Below, piece after piece: positions 1 through 9,075 of a stretch of DNA of 64,000 nucleotides. The DNA is taken from NCBI RefSeq assembly GCF_029544075.1, contig NZ_JAJQJH010000014.1, positions 36,048-100,047 on the forward strand. Reading direction: 5' to 3'. The notes beneath the pieces are model-generated. The model saw only the letters and a program-made list of their open reading frames with translations, did not search any database and was not told the DNA's origin. Position 1 is the first letter of the stretch. The number at the start of each line of letters is the position of its first letter. Source of the stretch: Chromohalobacter canadensis (GTDB taxonomy: Bacteria > Pseudomonadota > Gammaproteobacteria > Pseudomonadales > Halomonadaceae). A program made the translations under genes and the position numbers.

Positions 1-59
1 CCATGGTGGCGGGCCTTTTTCATGCTTTCGCCCATTATGGACGAGAAGTCTGATGACGA

Positions 60-587
60 TTAGTTGTCGTTGAGAGCATCGCTGGCATCGTCCAGCAGAT
101 CGGCGGTAGCCGACTTGGTGCTTTGCCAAGCGCTTTCGGCGCCTTGCTTGGTATCTTGCCATGCTTGGCGAGCTTGGCCTTTGGCATCCTGCCACCAGTC
201 GTTATCGTACTCAGGTAGCTTGGCGATATCATCGCGCGTCATGTCGAGCGTAACGCGATAGTTCAAGTTGTCGAGATCGTCGGCGTTCTGTGTCTTGAGG
301 GTAAAGTTGTCGCGATCGATGACACGGTGTGTATCGCCGAGGTCGAGTACGCCCCCGGTTTCGATGACCAAGGCTTGAACGCTCATGTCCTCGCCAAGCA
401 GCACGTCCTCGACATCGCCGACATCTTCATTGGGGTTTTCCGAGAGGAAAACGTCGGCATCCATCAATTCGTCGGCCGAATACAGCCCCTGTGGCTGAGT
501 CTCGGATTGCGCGAGGGCAGCGCCTGTCAGGCTCAGGCCGCCGATGAGAATGGCGGTTTGCGTCATGTGATGCAGTGAATGGCGCAT
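60..587 (-). CDS. Exported PRC-barrel domain protein
   Basis: A 175-residue protein. It starts with a signal-peptide-like segment (hydrophobic stretch about 10-26 ending ALAQ), so it is probably periplasmic. Residues about 35-115 resemble a PRC-barrel (pattern LMDADVF...VGDVEDVLL...ALVIETGG). The C-terminal 50 residues are charged and rich in W, Q and A (repeated QDAKGQARQAWQDTKQ-like blocks), probably helical. The start is backed by AAGGAG seven bases upstream. Such proteins often accompany CsbD-like stress proteins in proteobacteria, and one lies directly upstream on the same strand. The specific role is unknown. Confidence 0.75.
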   Translation of the reverse strand: MRHSLHHMTQTAILIGGLSLTGAALAQSETQPQGLYSADELMDADVFLSENPNEDVGDVEDVLLGEDMSVQALVIETGGVLDLGDTHRVIDRDNFTLKTQNADDLDNLNYRVTLDMTRDDIAKLPEYDNDWWQDAKGQARQAWQDTKQGAESAWQSTKSATADLLDDASDALNDN

Positions 588-653
588 TGAGAAGCTCCTT
601 CTTCGTCGGTTCTATCTATTCGACGGGTGTCGAATCGCTGGCGAGATGGACAA

Positions 654-851
654 TCAGACCGAACGAGCCCAGTCATCGGCACGTTTTTCGGCTTCTTCCT
701 TGGTGATCCCATATTTGGTCTGCAGTTTGCCGATCAATTGATCACGCTTGCCGGCAACCTGATCGAGTTCATCGTCGGTCATTTCGCCCCAGGACGCTTT
801 GGCCTTGCCTCTGACCTCAGTCCAACGGCCTTCTATCTGATCCCAATTCAT
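654..851 (-). CDS. CsbD family stress-response protein
   Basis: A 65-residue hydrophilic protein beginning MNWDQIEGRW, the typical CsbD opening. It continues with the family pattern of G-K-A-K near residue 16 and a repeated helical half (VAGKRDQLIGKLQ). AGGAGG seven bases upstream supports the start. CsbD-like proteins are small, abundant, general-stress or osmotic-stress proteins of unknown biochemical function. The gene lies about 65 bases upstream of the PRC-barrel gene in the same direction and may be co-transcribed with it. Confidence 0.85.
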   Translation of the reverse strand: MNWDQIEGRWTEVRGKAKASWGEMTDDELDQVAGKRDQLIGKLQTKYGITKEEAEKRADDWARSV

Positions 852-970
852 AACGGTTCCTCCTGAACGTTTGCCAACAACACAAGCGCTTCCTGCGCGT
901 TGCGTTCATTACGAAGAATAACAGAGATGTGTGCTTTGACAATTACACGCCATGCGCCAGGGAATACACG

Positions 971-1846
971 CTACATGAACAGCGCCAGCAGCAGCGGCAC
1001 GTAGAGGAAGGAGAGCAGGGTCGAGCAGAACACGAGACTGGCGACATATTCCGGTTCGCGCCGTGAACGTTGCGCGAAGAGGTAGTTGTAGACTGCCACC
1101 GGCATGCTCATCTGCAACACGAGCACGCTTTGCGCCAGGGGCGGGAGGTTCAGAAGCCAGCCCACGCCGAAGGCCACGCAAACGGCGAGCACCGTGCGCA
1201 GCAAGCTGAAGGCGAGCCCCGAGGACAAGCTGCGCACCTGGATGTTGGCCAGCGAGACGCCAAGGGTGATCAGCATCAAGGGGACGGTGAAGCCGGAGAT
1301 CAGCTCCACGGTATTGTCGATCCACAATGGCAGGTCGGTATCCGTCAGCAGGATGGCCACCGACAATAGAATGCTATACACGGTAGGCGTGCGCAGCAGG
1401 CTTTTCAGCGGGTTACTGCGGCTGATCATCATCACGCCGAAGGTGAACTGCACCAGGGCGACCGTTACCATCACAGTGATGGCATAGGCGAAGCCCTCGC
1501 TGCCAAATGCATACAGCGCCACCGGTAAGCCCATATTGCCGGTGTTGGGATACATCATGGGCGCCAATAGCACGCGCCAATTCTTGCGCAGCAGTAGCGC
1601 CATCAGCCAGGTGGCCAGTGCCATGACTAGAAGCACGCCCAGCGTGCTCAGCATGGTGCGCCCGAAGGTATGGGCATCGATGTTGGCGCCGGAGAGCGAG
1701 GCGAGAATCAGCGACGGCGTGCCGACATTGAAGACCAATTTGGTGACGAAGTCGGTGGGATACGCGTATCCCAGGCGTATCCAGAAAAATCCGATACTGG
1801 CGCCCACGAACACGGGGGCCATGACAGCAAAGAGTTGGGCGAGCAT
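971..1846 (-). CDS. AEC family permease (auxin efflux carrier-like)
   Basis: About 291 residues from the chosen start (MLAQLFAVMAPVFVG). It has roughly ten hydrophobic segments spread along its length, as in bacterial AEC/MleP-type transporters, and lies in the inner membrane. Family motifs include the N-terminal F-x-T-K-L-V-F-N-V-G-T-P segment and a NTGNMGLP block. Bacterial members move malate, malonate or other carboxylates; the substrate here cannot be told. The frame stays open another 43 codons upstream, but that extension is not hydrophobic and has no family look, so the internal ATG at 1846 is preferred. It is divergent from the ABC exporter. Confidence 0.8.
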   Translation of the reverse strand: MLAQLFAVMAPVFVGASIGFFWIRLGYAYPTDFVTKLVFNVGTPSLILASLSGANIDAHTFGRTMLSTLGVLLVMALATWLMALLLRKNWRVLLAPMMYPNTGNMGLPVALYAFGSEGFAYAITVMVTVALVQFTFGVMMISRSNPLKSLLRTPTVYSILLSVAILLTDTDLPLWIDNTVELISGFTVPLMLITLGVSLANIQVRSLSSGLAFSLLRTVLAVCVAFGVGWLLNLPPLAQSVLVLQMSMPVAVYNYLFAQRSRREPEYVASLVFCSTLLSFLYVPLLLALFM

Positions 1847-1984
1847 GCGCGAGCCTGATTCAGGGTCTGCGTCCACGGTGCGGAGGTGGACGGGACGATG
1901 TTGAACGCGACTGTGAGAGCCGCTGAAAGTGCCATATGGGATGCTATTGTCGCCAATCGTGGTAAAGCGTTGCAACGTGCATAC

Positions 1985-2003
1985 GAAAACGAGAATCCTT
2001 TAC
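1985..2003. promoter_or_regulatory. Candidate Fur box before the ABC exporter
   Basis: The 19-mer GAAAACGAGAATCCTTTAC matches the classical Fur consensus GATAATGATAATCATTATC at 13 of 19 positions by eye. It lies about 95 bases before the exporter start at 2098, which suggests iron repression of the exporter. It is weaker than the other boxes in this window. Confidence 0.45.
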
Positions 2004-2097
2004 CTTGACGTGGCGCGAGAATTGGCAAGAATCGTGGGCCACGCTGACATTCATCGGCGTCGCGTATAACGCGGCGCGTCGCCACTCAGAGAATTGC

Positions 2098-3771
2098 ATG
2101 GAACTTTTGCGCGTCGTCTATCGCGATTATCGCTGGCCGTTCATCGGCGTCATGGTGTTGAGCCTGGCAAGCGCTGGGCTCGGTATCGGGGTCATCGCCT
2201 TCATCAACCAGTACTTGATCGAGGCCCAAGGCGACCCGCTTCTGGTGCTACCCCAGTTCCTGGGACTCATCGCCTTGCTGCTGGTGGTGACGCTCGGTTC
2301 GCAATTGGCGCTGACCGTGCTTGGCCACCATTTCGTTTATCGTCTGCGCGGGCGTCTTATCAAACGGATTCTGGATACCGACATCGAGCGTATCGAGCGC
2401 CTGGGCAGCGCGCATCTGCTGGCCAGTTTGTCCAGCGACATCCGTAATATCACCATCGCCTTCGTGCGACTTCCCGAGCTGGTGCAGGGCGTGATCCTGA
2501 CGCTGGGCTCGGCCGCTTATCTGGCCTGGCTCTCGCCGGGGATGCTGTTCATCACCGCGCTGTGGGTGGCGGTGACCGTGGTGGGTGGCTGGTATCTGGT
2601 GTCGCATGTGTATCGCCATCTGGGCCAAGTACGTGACACCGAGGATCGACTCTACAAGGATTACGAGGCGGTGATCGATGGCCGCAAGGAACTGGCCCTC
2701 AATCGCGATCGCGCCCGGGCGCTTTACGAGGATGTCTACGAGCGCGATGCCAAGGCCTATCGGCACCATATCATCCGCTCCGATACCTTCCACCTGAGCG
2801 CGGTGAACTGGTCGAACATCATGATGCTGGGGGCCATCGGCATGGTGTTTTTCCTCGCCAATGGCCTGGGTTGGGCCAACACCAATGTGGCGGCCACCTA
2901 TTCGCTGACGCTTTTGTTCCTGCGCACGCCCTTGATTCAGGCGGTGGGGGCATTGCCCACGCTGTTGAGTGCCCAAGTCGCCTTCGACAAGCTCAAGACA
3001 CTGGAGTTGACCGAGTATCGCGCAGAGTTCGGCGAGAGCGCCGCGCACGGCGACTGGCAGACATTGGAACTGCGCGGCGTGACCTTTGCCTATGCTGCGG
3101 GCGAGCATGGCAAGGGGTTCGAAGTGGGCCCAGTCGATCTTACTTTGTCGCGTGGTGAACTCGTGTTTCTAATTGGCGGCAACGGCAGTGGGAAATCGAC
3201 ACTCGCGCGCCTGCTGACGGGGCTTTACCAGCCTCGCAGCGGCGAGATCCTCATCGATGGCACCCCTGTGGACGAGGCCGGGTGGCAGTCGTTTCGTAGC
3301 CGTTTCGCCGCCGTATTCACCGACTTCCATCTTTTCGATCAGGTGATCGGTCCTGATGGCGAGTCGCCGGACACGGCCTTGGCCGAAGCCTGGATCGCGC
3401 GCCTGGGCATGGGCGAGAAGCTGCATTTCGATGGCTGGCGAGTGACCGACACGCAGCTTTCCCAGGGGCAGCGCAAGCGCCTGGCGTTGCTGCTGGCGGT
3501 CGCCGAGCAGCGCGATATCCTGCTGCTCGACGAATGGGCGGCGGATCAGGATCCGCAGTTCCGGCGTATCTTCTACCGCGAGTTGCTACCTATGCTGCGC
3601 GAAAACGGCAAGACCGTTTTTGCCATCAGCCACGACGATCACTACTTCCAGCACGCCGACCGCCTGCTGGAGATGCGAGCGAGCCAGTTGAGCGAACTGA
3701 CCGGCGAGATGCGCGAGCGCGTCAGCCGCGATGCCGTGGCACGGCTCGAAGACACATCAGGCAACGTGTGA
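2098..3771 (+). CDS. PvdE/SyrD-type ABC exporter (fused membrane and ATPase domains)
   Basis: A 557-residue half-transporter. Residues about 1-310 form a six-helix exporter membrane domain. The C-terminal ATPase has Walker [10 protein letters not shown] (about 359-367), signature LSQGQRKR (about 454) and Walker [14 protein letters not shown] (about 474), the DEWAADQDP form being typical of cyclic-peptide/pyoverdine-precursor exporters. I chose ATG 2098 ([15 protein letters not shown]); the upstream in-frame ATG at 2005 adds a non-family N-terminus. It stands beside the carboxylate siderophore cluster behind a Fur-like box, so siderophore export is the likely job. This family is usually tied to NRPS products, and none is encoded here. 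Confidence 0.85.
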   Translation: MELLRVVYRDYRWPFIGVMVLSLASAGLGIGVIAFINQYLIEAQGDPLLVLPQFLGLIALLLVVTLGSQLALTVLGHHFVYRLRGRLIKRILDTDIERIERLGSAHLLASLSSDIRNITIAFVRLPELVQGVILTLGSAAYLAWLSPGMLFITALWVAVTVVGGWYLVSHVYRHLGQVRDTEDRLYKDYEAVIDGRKELALNRDRARALYEDVYERDAKAYRHHIIRSDTFHLSAVNWSNIMMLGAIGMVFFLANGLGWANTNVAATYSLTLLFLRTPLIQAVGALPTLLSAQVAFDKLKTLELTEYRAEFGESAAHGDWQTLELRGVTFAYAAGEHGKGFEVGPVDLTLSRGELVFLIGGNGSGKSTLARLLTGLYQPRSGEILIDGTPVDEAGWQSFRSRFAAVFTDFHLFDQVIGPDGESPDTALAEAWIARLGMGEKLHFDGWRVTDTQLSQGQRKRLALLLAVAEQRDILLLDEWAADQDPQFRRIFYRELLPMLRENGKTVFAISHDDHYFQHADRLLEMRASQLSELTGEMRERVSRDAVARLEDTSGNV

Positions 3772-3803
3772 CGGACGGCGAATACTTACGGTGGCCTGCA
3801 TTG

Positions 3804-4706
3804 TCATGCGGGTGATATCTCGCTGGCATGCCAGACGAGGCTTTCGGTGGGGCCGTCGTCCAGATCGGAGCACATGTCGACACGCAGAATCGTTGCCGTT
3901 TCGCATACGGTCTGCAGTCGGCCATGCGCACCATCTTGCTCCCATCGCCACAGGATGCGTCGCCGATGCTCGTTGCCAGTGTCGTCCTGTAGCGTCAGGT
4001 TGGCCGTCGGGTACCGTTGTTCTAGAAAGGTCAGGGCTGCGAGTTGAGCACACTGCTGCGCGGGTGTCAGCTGGGAGTCGCCGCGATAGCCGGGCAGAAA
4101 ACGACGGCCTTGCGCTTCCGCTTGCAGGAAGGGCAATGCCTGCTGCGGTGTGATGCGGCCGTACTTGCGGACTGGCGAGAGCAGGATGAGGCTGGCGGCG
4201 AAGCGGCAGCCGCCCAGATGGCTGCTTTCCCATACATCGAAGGGCAGTTCGTGTGCCGTGACGACCTGGGCCAACTGCTTGTAGGTCTGGTAACCATACT
4301 TGGCGCAGCACTTATCTTTCTTGCCGTGCGTGCAGCAAAGCAGCAGGTCGTGGTCGACTCGCGCCCCTTCCCATGCCGTCAGTGGCGCCCCTGATTGCCA
4401 CGCGGCCAGAAACGTCTCCAGTGCTTCGCGAGGTACGACAAACCGCCGGCGTTCGGGCATCAGAAACACTTGATGGCTCTCGTCGGCCTGCTCGCGTCGA
4501 TGAATCAGATTGACCCGCCGCCCATCGGCGGCGATGGCGTCGAGGGTTTTTGCCAAGCTGTCCGGCATGTCGTTGGCATGACGCAGATTGCGCGTCCACT
4601 TGTTGCGAGGCCAACTGATCAGCAGATTGCGCTCAAAATGCGCGGCGCTGCCAGCCAACGGATCATGCTGCTCACGGCTGAGATCGGCGCAGAATCGATG
4701 GCTCAT
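3804..4706 (-). CDS. Sucrase/ferredoxin-like (thioredoxin-fold 2Fe-2S) protein
   Basis: A 300-residue protein of the Suc_Fer-like family. Clustered cysteines C124, C125, C133 and C134 in LLCCTHGKKDKCCAKYG, and H163 and C167 in SSHLGGCRF, fit a thioredoxin-like ferredoxin cluster-binding region. Its ATG overlaps the stop of the upstream ATPase (ATGA), so the two are translationally coupled. That coupling suggests a cytoplasmic step after ferric-siderophore import, for example reductive iron release, but this is inference. It is convergent with the ABC exporter, with only 32 bases between them. Confidence 0.75.
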   Translation of the reverse strand: MSHRFCADLSREQHDPLAGSAAHFERNLLISWPRNKWTRNLRHANDMPDSLAKTLDAIAADGRRVNLIHRREQADESHQVFLMPERRRFVVPREALETFLAAWQSGAPLTAWEGARVDHDLLLCCTHGKKDKCCAKYGYQTYKQLAQVVTAHELPFDVWESSHLGGCRFAASLILLSPVRKYGRITPQQALPFLQAEAQGRRFLPGYRGDSQLTPAQQCAQLAALTFLEQRYPTANLTLQDDTGNEHRRRILWRWEQDGAHGRLQTVCETATILRVDMCSDLDDGPTESLVWHASEISPA

Positions 4707-5554
4707 GACACACAGCGCTGTTGGGCGGTGGGGTGGGCACGCCGATGGGGTCGCTTTTTCTTGTGTGGCACGCAGATCGGGCTGCCGGTCTCGGGGTCTT
4801 CGAGCACATGGGCATCGAGATCGAAGACATGCTTGAGATTGGTGGCCGTGAATACCTCCTCTGGCGTGCCGCGGGTGACAATCTGCCCTTCACGCATCAT
4901 CACTAGCTGGTCCGCGTAGGCTGCCGCCAGGTTCAGGTCGTGCAGCACCAGCAGCAGGGTGCGGCCGTGCTCATGGGCCAGGCGGGATAGCAGCTCCAGC
5001 AAGTCCACTTGCACCTTGAGATCGAGGAAGGTGGTGGGCTCATCGAGCAGGATTAGATCGGTTTCCTGGGCCAGTACCATGGCGATCCAACAACGCTGAC
5101 GCTGACCGCCAGAGAGCGCATCGACGCTGCGTTCGGCGAACTCCGTGACATCGGCATAGGCCATCGCCTCGCGGATGGCGCGGGCATCCTGCTCGGCGTC
5201 CTGTCGCCACAACCGCTGGTGAGGAAAGCGCCCCATACCGACCAGTTGTCGCACCGTCAGTCCCTCCGGGGCCACAGGACCCTGGGGCAGGATACCCAGG
5301 CGCTGTGCTACCTCTCGCGTATTGCGGCGGTGGATATCCTTGCCATCGAGACAGACTTGCCCGGCGCTGGGTATAAGCGTGCGCGCCAGTGTCTTCAACA
5401 GCGTCGACTTCCCGCTACCGTTGGCGCCCAGCAACACCGTCAGCTTGCCCTCGGCCACCGTCAGATCGACGCCGTCCAGTACGCGTCGGGATTCGTACCC
5501 GGCGCACAAGGCTTCGCCTGTTAGACGAGGCGGCTTGGCAGGTATCGAGGGCAT
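4703..5554 (-). CDS. cbrD: Ferric-siderophore ABC importer ATPase (CbrD/FecE-like)
   Basis: A 283-residue ATPase with Walker A LLGANGSGKST (about 41-51), signature LSGGQ (147-151), Walker B LILLDEP (167-173) and the switch histidine in LVLHDLN. This layout is that of FepC/FecE/CbrD proteins, which power periplasmic-binding-protein-dependent ferric siderophore import. The matching binding protein and two permeases lie about 9 kb away (cbrA, cbrB, cbrC), so the importer is split between two transcription units. The basic C-terminal tail (HKKKRPHRRAHP) is unusual and may be an extension. A Fur-like site lies 45-60 bases upstream. Confidence 0.85.
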   Translation of the reverse strand: MPSIPAKPPRLTGEALCAGYESRRVLDGVDLTVAEGKLTVLLGANGSGKSTLLKTLARTLIPSAGQVCLDGKDIHRRNTREVAQRLGILPQGPVAPEGLTVRQLVGMGRFPHQRLWRQDAEQDARAIREAMAYADVTEFAERSVDALSGGQRQRCWIAMVLAQETDLILLDEPTTFLDLKVQVDLLELLSRLAHEHGRTLLLVLHDLNLAAAYADQLVMMREGQIVTRGTPEEVFTATNLKHVFDLDAHVLEDPETGSPICVPHKKKRPHRRAHPTAQQRCVS

Positions 5555-5597
5555 GAAGGTAGCTCGTTGGTGTGGTCCCTAGGCTGGCAACCGTAAG

Positions 5598-5616
5598 ACA
5601 AAAAATTCTCATTTTC
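5598..5616. promoter_or_regulatory. Candidate Fur box before cbrD
   Basis: Read on the minus strand, GAAAATGAGAATTTTTTGT matches the Fur consensus at about 12 of 19 positions and contains two NAT-A/T-AT-type hexamers. It lies just upstream of the leftward cbrD/sucrase-ferredoxin unit. Confidence 0.4.
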
Positions 5617-5713
5617 AATGCTGGTGACCACGTCCGCTCAGTCTTTCAGAACGGTGTGGAGGGGCCAATGATTCGCTCGGCGAACATGTGCGAGTGTTGA
5701 CTTTAATCTCTAT

Positions 5714-5732
5714 TATAATCATTCTCATTATC
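5714..5732. promoter_or_regulatory. Strong Fur box before the acs operon
   Basis: TATAATCATTCTCATTATC matches GATAATGATAATCATTATC at 15 of 19 positions and overlaps a TATAAT hexamer. It lies upstream of acsD, the first gene of the rightward biosynthetic operon, and implies iron repression. Confidence 0.75.
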
Positions 5733-5969
5733 AGATGATCCAGCGGTTACCTAAGCAACTGCACCGAGTACACCGAGGACCTAAGCGCATTGCTGGCTCT
5801 CACCGCTCGGGCGAGATAACAAGCACGACCATCCAGTAAAGCTTCGCACAGTGGCTAGCGAGGGACGCGCGGACTTACTTGCCAGCAGAATCCTTGCACT
5901 GACGGCAGGGTTGGCATGAGGCAAGTGAGATTCAAAAGGAAGGTAGGAAGGTATTGTTGCGGAGGCTAC

Positions 5970-7781
5970 ATGAGCTACGCCCGTTTCTCTCGTTTACCTG
6001 GCGAGATAAGCCGGCACGCATCCATGCATGCGTTGCTGAATTGCATTATCAAGGAAGTGGCAATACCCCATGGTGCCGTATTCCACCGATGGCCGGCCCG
6101 GCGCGATGGACTGCCGCAGCAGTTGCACGGTCTACCCTTGCTGATCGAATGGTCGGCATCGCTGTCGCTGTTCGTGATGGTGGACCGGCGTTCGGTCATT
6201 GGTAGCCACTTTTATCTCTCCGATGTCTACCTGCGAGAGGCAGAGAGCGCTGGCTGGCATGCCCCTGAGATGGGGGAGTTGATCGCCGCGCTGTTGGAGC
6301 ACTGCCGGTGGAATGACGGCACGCTTAATCGGGAATTGTGCGATCAAGTCGTGCAAAGCCAGGATGTCATGACGACGATCGTCACGCATGCCGTCGAGCA
6401 GCCCAGGCTTCATCCGCTGACGGACTACCGTTGCAGTGAGCAGGGGCTGTGGTTTGGCCATCCCAATCACCCCACGCCCAAGACCCGGCAGTGGCCGCCC
6501 CATTTGCTGCAGGACAGGCCTGCCTACGCGCCGGAGTTCTGCGCCACTACGGCTCTGTATCAGTTCTCCTTTCCGGTGGCCGGGTTGAGCGTGCAGGCCA
6601 ATCGCATCAATGCTCAGGATGTACTGGCGCAGGTGGCGGACCAGCGCCATGCCGAGGATGACGGGCGTGTGGTGCTCAGCATGCACCCGGTGCAGGCCGA
6701 TCTGTTCCTCCAGGATGCCCGAGTGGCAGAGATGATTGAGGACGGCACCATCGGCGATCTTGGCCAGAGCGGTTTGCAGGCGGCGCCCACCGCCTCGATG
6801 CGCACCTGGTACATCGCGGGGCATCCTTGGTTTCTCAAGGGCTCGCTGAATGTGCGCATCACCAACTGTGTACGCAAGAACGCCTGGTACGAGCTGGAAA
6901 GCACGCTGGTCATCGATCGCATCATGCACCGGCTCGTCCAGCTCGAGGATGCGGCGCTGCAGGCACTCTGCGTGGCCCAGGAGCCGGCCACGGTGCACTG
7001 GACGCCGGCCGCGGGCGATGAGGCCGATAAACGCTGGTTCCGGGAGCAGACCGGCATGATCCTGAGAGAAAACTTCTGTCAGCGCTTCTCGCCGGAACGT
7101 TGCTTGCTCAGCGCGACGTTGTTCGCGCGCGATGTGCAGTTGGTACCCATGGTGCTGTCCTTCATCGACACAGCGACGCCCGGCGAGGTACCTCGGCCAC
7201 TGCCAGCGGAAAGCCGCGTCCGGGCGTGGTTTCAGGCCTACCTGCGTACTCTGGTGGGCCCGGTCTTGGGGCTATTCTTCCGCCACGGCATCGTCCTGGA
7301 GCCCCACCTGCAGAATTGCGTGCTGATCCATGACCAAGGCATGCCCCGGCAAGTGCTGTTGCGCGACTTCGAGGGGGTCAAGCTGACCGAGGATAAGGGA
7401 GTAGACTGGCTCATAGGGGAGTCACTGCATCCCCACGTCAGGGAGTCGATGACCTATTGTCGCGAGCAGGGCTGGAACCGTATCGCTTATTGTCTGCTCG
7501 TCAATCATGTCGCCGAGGCGATCCTGGCACTGAGCTGGCAGCGCCCGGCCCTGGACGAGGCGCTGTGGCAGGACACCCTGGACGAACTGCACCGCGTGCG
7601 GGAGGCCCTGGGCGGCGACGCACCAGAGCTGGATGCGTTGCTGGCGGGGGGCGAGCTGCCCTGCAAGACCAACTTCAAGCTACGGCTGATGGCCCGGGCG
7701 GACCGGCAGGCTCAGTATGTGGCGTTGCCCAATCCCTGGCACACCACGCAGAACCTGGGGCGGGAGGTGGCCTATGGCTGA
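5970..7781 (+). CDS. acsD: NIS siderophore synthetase, IucA/IucC family (AcsD/SbnE-like)
   Basis: About 603 residues from ATG 5970, which has GGAGG four bases upstream. An upstream ATG at 5916 would add 18 residues. IucA/IucC family features include HPVQADLF (the HPxQ ATP-binding region), LNVRITNCVRKNAW, LEPHLQNCVL and LLRDFEGVKL in the FhuF-like C-terminal half. These enzymes use ATP to adenylate a carboxylate such as citrate and condense it with an amine or alcohol. First position in an acsD-acsE-acsC-acsB-acsA order matches the achromobactin operon, where AcsD joins citrate to L-serine. The staphyloferrin B homologue SbnE is the alternative. The stop overlaps the next start by 8 bases. Confidence 0.85.
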   Translation: MSYARFSRLPGEISRHASMHALLNCIIKEVAIPHGAVFHRWPARRDGLPQQLHGLPLLIEWSASLSLFVMVDRRSVIGSHFYLSDVYLREAESAGWHAPEMGELIAALLEHCRWNDGTLNRELCDQVVQSQDVMTTIVTHAVEQPRLHPLTDYRCSEQGLWFGHPNHPTPKTRQWPPHLLQDRPAYAPEFCATTALYQFSFPVAGLSVQANRINAQDVLAQVADQRHAEDDGRVVLSMHPVQADLFLQDARVAEMIEDGTIGDLGQSGLQAAPTASMRTWYIAGHPWFLKGSLNVRITNCVRKNAWYELESTLVIDRIMHRLVQLEDAALQALCVAQEPATVHWTPAAGDEADKRWFREQTGMILRENFCQRFSPERCLLSATLFARDVQLVPMVLSFIDTATPGEVPRPLPAESRVRAWFQAYLRTLVGPVLGLFFRHGIVLEPHLQNCVLIHDQGMPRQVLLRDFEGVKLTEDKGVDWLIGESLHPHVRESMTYCREQGWNRIAYCLLVNHVAEAILALSWQRPALDEALWQDTLDELHRVREALGGDAPELDALLAGGELPCKTNFKLRLMARADRQAQYVALPNPWHTTQNLGREVAYG

Positions 7782-9036
7782 GCGTCTGGCGATTTCCGAT
7801 CACGTGCTCGCCGCCATCACCTCGCAGAGACAGGCCAGCTCAGAGCCCATGGCGGCGTTCTTCTATGACCTGCCGGCACTCGCCGCGCATGGCCGCGCCA
7901 TGCGCGAGGCATTGCCACCGGGCGTCGAGCTCTACTACGCGATCAAGGCCAACAGCGAAGCGGCCATCATCGATATGCTGGCGCCGGTAGTGGACGGGCT
8001 CGAGCTATCGTCCGGCGGCGAGATCGCGCGGGCCTGCTCCTGCTCGACGCCGCGCCCTTGGGTGCTCTCCGGCCCGGGCAAGCTGGATACCGACATGCGT
8101 GAGGCCATGAGGAGAGGCGTCGAGGCCTTTCATGTCGAAAGCCTCGGGGAAGTAGCACGCCTGCAGGCGGTCGCGGCGGCGCTGGATCACCAGCAGCCGG
8201 TGCTGCTGCGTATCAATCCGGCCTTGCCCGAGGATCTCTCCAGCCGGCTGCGAATGGCCGGCACCGCCACGCCGTTCGGCATCGACGAGTCGCAGCTTGC
8301 TGACGCCGTCCGCGCGGTCGACGACGCGCCGAACCTGGCGCTGGTCGGTTTTCATATCCATGCCATGTCGCACCAACGTTGCGAGCAGCGCCACCAGCGG
8401 CTGCTGGCGTCCTACCTGGAGCGCTGGCCGCAGTGGCGAGCGCTGGCGCGCCAACCCGAGCGAGTCACGCAGCTCAACGTGGGAGGCGGCATCGGCGTGA
8501 ACTATCTCCAGCCGTCCGAGCAGTTCGACTGGTCCGGCCTGTGCCAGGCCTTGGGCCAGCGGCTGGCGGCCATGGACGAGCCGCCGCTGGTGCGCTTCGA
8601 GATCGGCCGTTTTCTGTCGGCCTTCTGCGGCTACTACGCGATCGAGGTGCTCGATACCAAGGTCAGCCATGGGGAAGGCTTTGTCGTCTGCCGGGGCGGT
8701 ACACACCAATTCAGACTGCCTGCCGCCCAGGGGCACGATCACCCGGTCATTCACCTGCCGCGCGACCCTCGGCAGGCGAGTGAGGGCGAGCGACGGCCCT
8801 GGACCGTGGTGGGGCAGTTGTGTACCCCCAAAGATGTGCTGAGCCGCCAGCAGGAGCTGCAAGGAGTCGAGGTGGGCGACTTGCTGGTGCTGCCGTTGGC
8901 CGGTGCCTATGGCTACAACATCTCTCACGCGGACTTCCTGTGCCACCCCCGGCCGGATCAGGTCTTCATCCGTGACGCCCGCGAAAGCAGCGAACCCGAG
9001 ACGACCAGCCATCGGCGCGCCGAGCCGGCGAGCTGA
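7774..9036 (+). CDS. acsE: Fold-type III PLP decarboxylase (AcsE/SbnH-like)
   Basis: A 420-residue enzyme of the ornithine/diaminopimelate decarboxylase family. The PLP lysine is K58 in YYAIKANSE, followed by a glycine-rich phosphate loop (GGGIGVNY) and a C-terminal catalytic cysteine region (GQLCTPKDVL). In NIS clusters such enzymes decarboxylate a citryl-amino-acid intermediate (citryl-serine in achromobactin, citryl-diaminopropionate in staphyloferrin B). I chose ATG 7774 because GGGAGG lies six bases upstream and it overlaps the acsD stop by 8 bases; a longer frame from 7717 would run into acsD. The substrate is inferred from context only. Confidence 0.85.
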   Translation: MAERLAISDHVLAAITSQRQASSEPMAAFFYDLPALAAHGRAMREALPPGVELYYAIKANSEAAIIDMLAPVVDGLELSSGGEIARACSCSTPRPWVLSGPGKLDTDMREAMRRGVEAFHVESLGEVARLQAVAAALDHQQPVLLRINPALPEDLSSRLRMAGTATPFGIDESQLADAVRAVDDAPNLALVGFHIHAMSHQRCEQRHQRLLASYLERWPQWRALARQPERVTQLNVGGGIGVNYLQPSEQFDWSGLCQALGQRLAAMDEPPLVRFEIGRFLSAFCGYYAIEVLDTKVSHGEGFVVCRGGTHQFRLPAAQGHDHPVIHLPRDPRQASEGERRPWTVVGQLCTPKDVLSRQQELQGVEVGDLLVLPLAGAYGYNISHADFLCHPRPDQVFIRDARESSEPETTSHRRAEPAS

Positions 9037-9075
9037 CCGGGACGCTGCGCCGATTCATTTTCCAGGAGTTACCCC

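Larger units (their letters stand above)
5555..5969. other. Divergent promoter region between cbrD and acsD
   Basis: About 415 bases without a convincing gene. It holds a weak Fur-like site facing cbrD (5598-5616) and a strong one facing acsD (5714-5732). A TATAAT at 5714-5719 lies inside the strong box, so Fur binding would block that promoter. An in-frame ATG at 5916 could extend acsD but lacks a good ribosome site. Confidence 0.6.
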
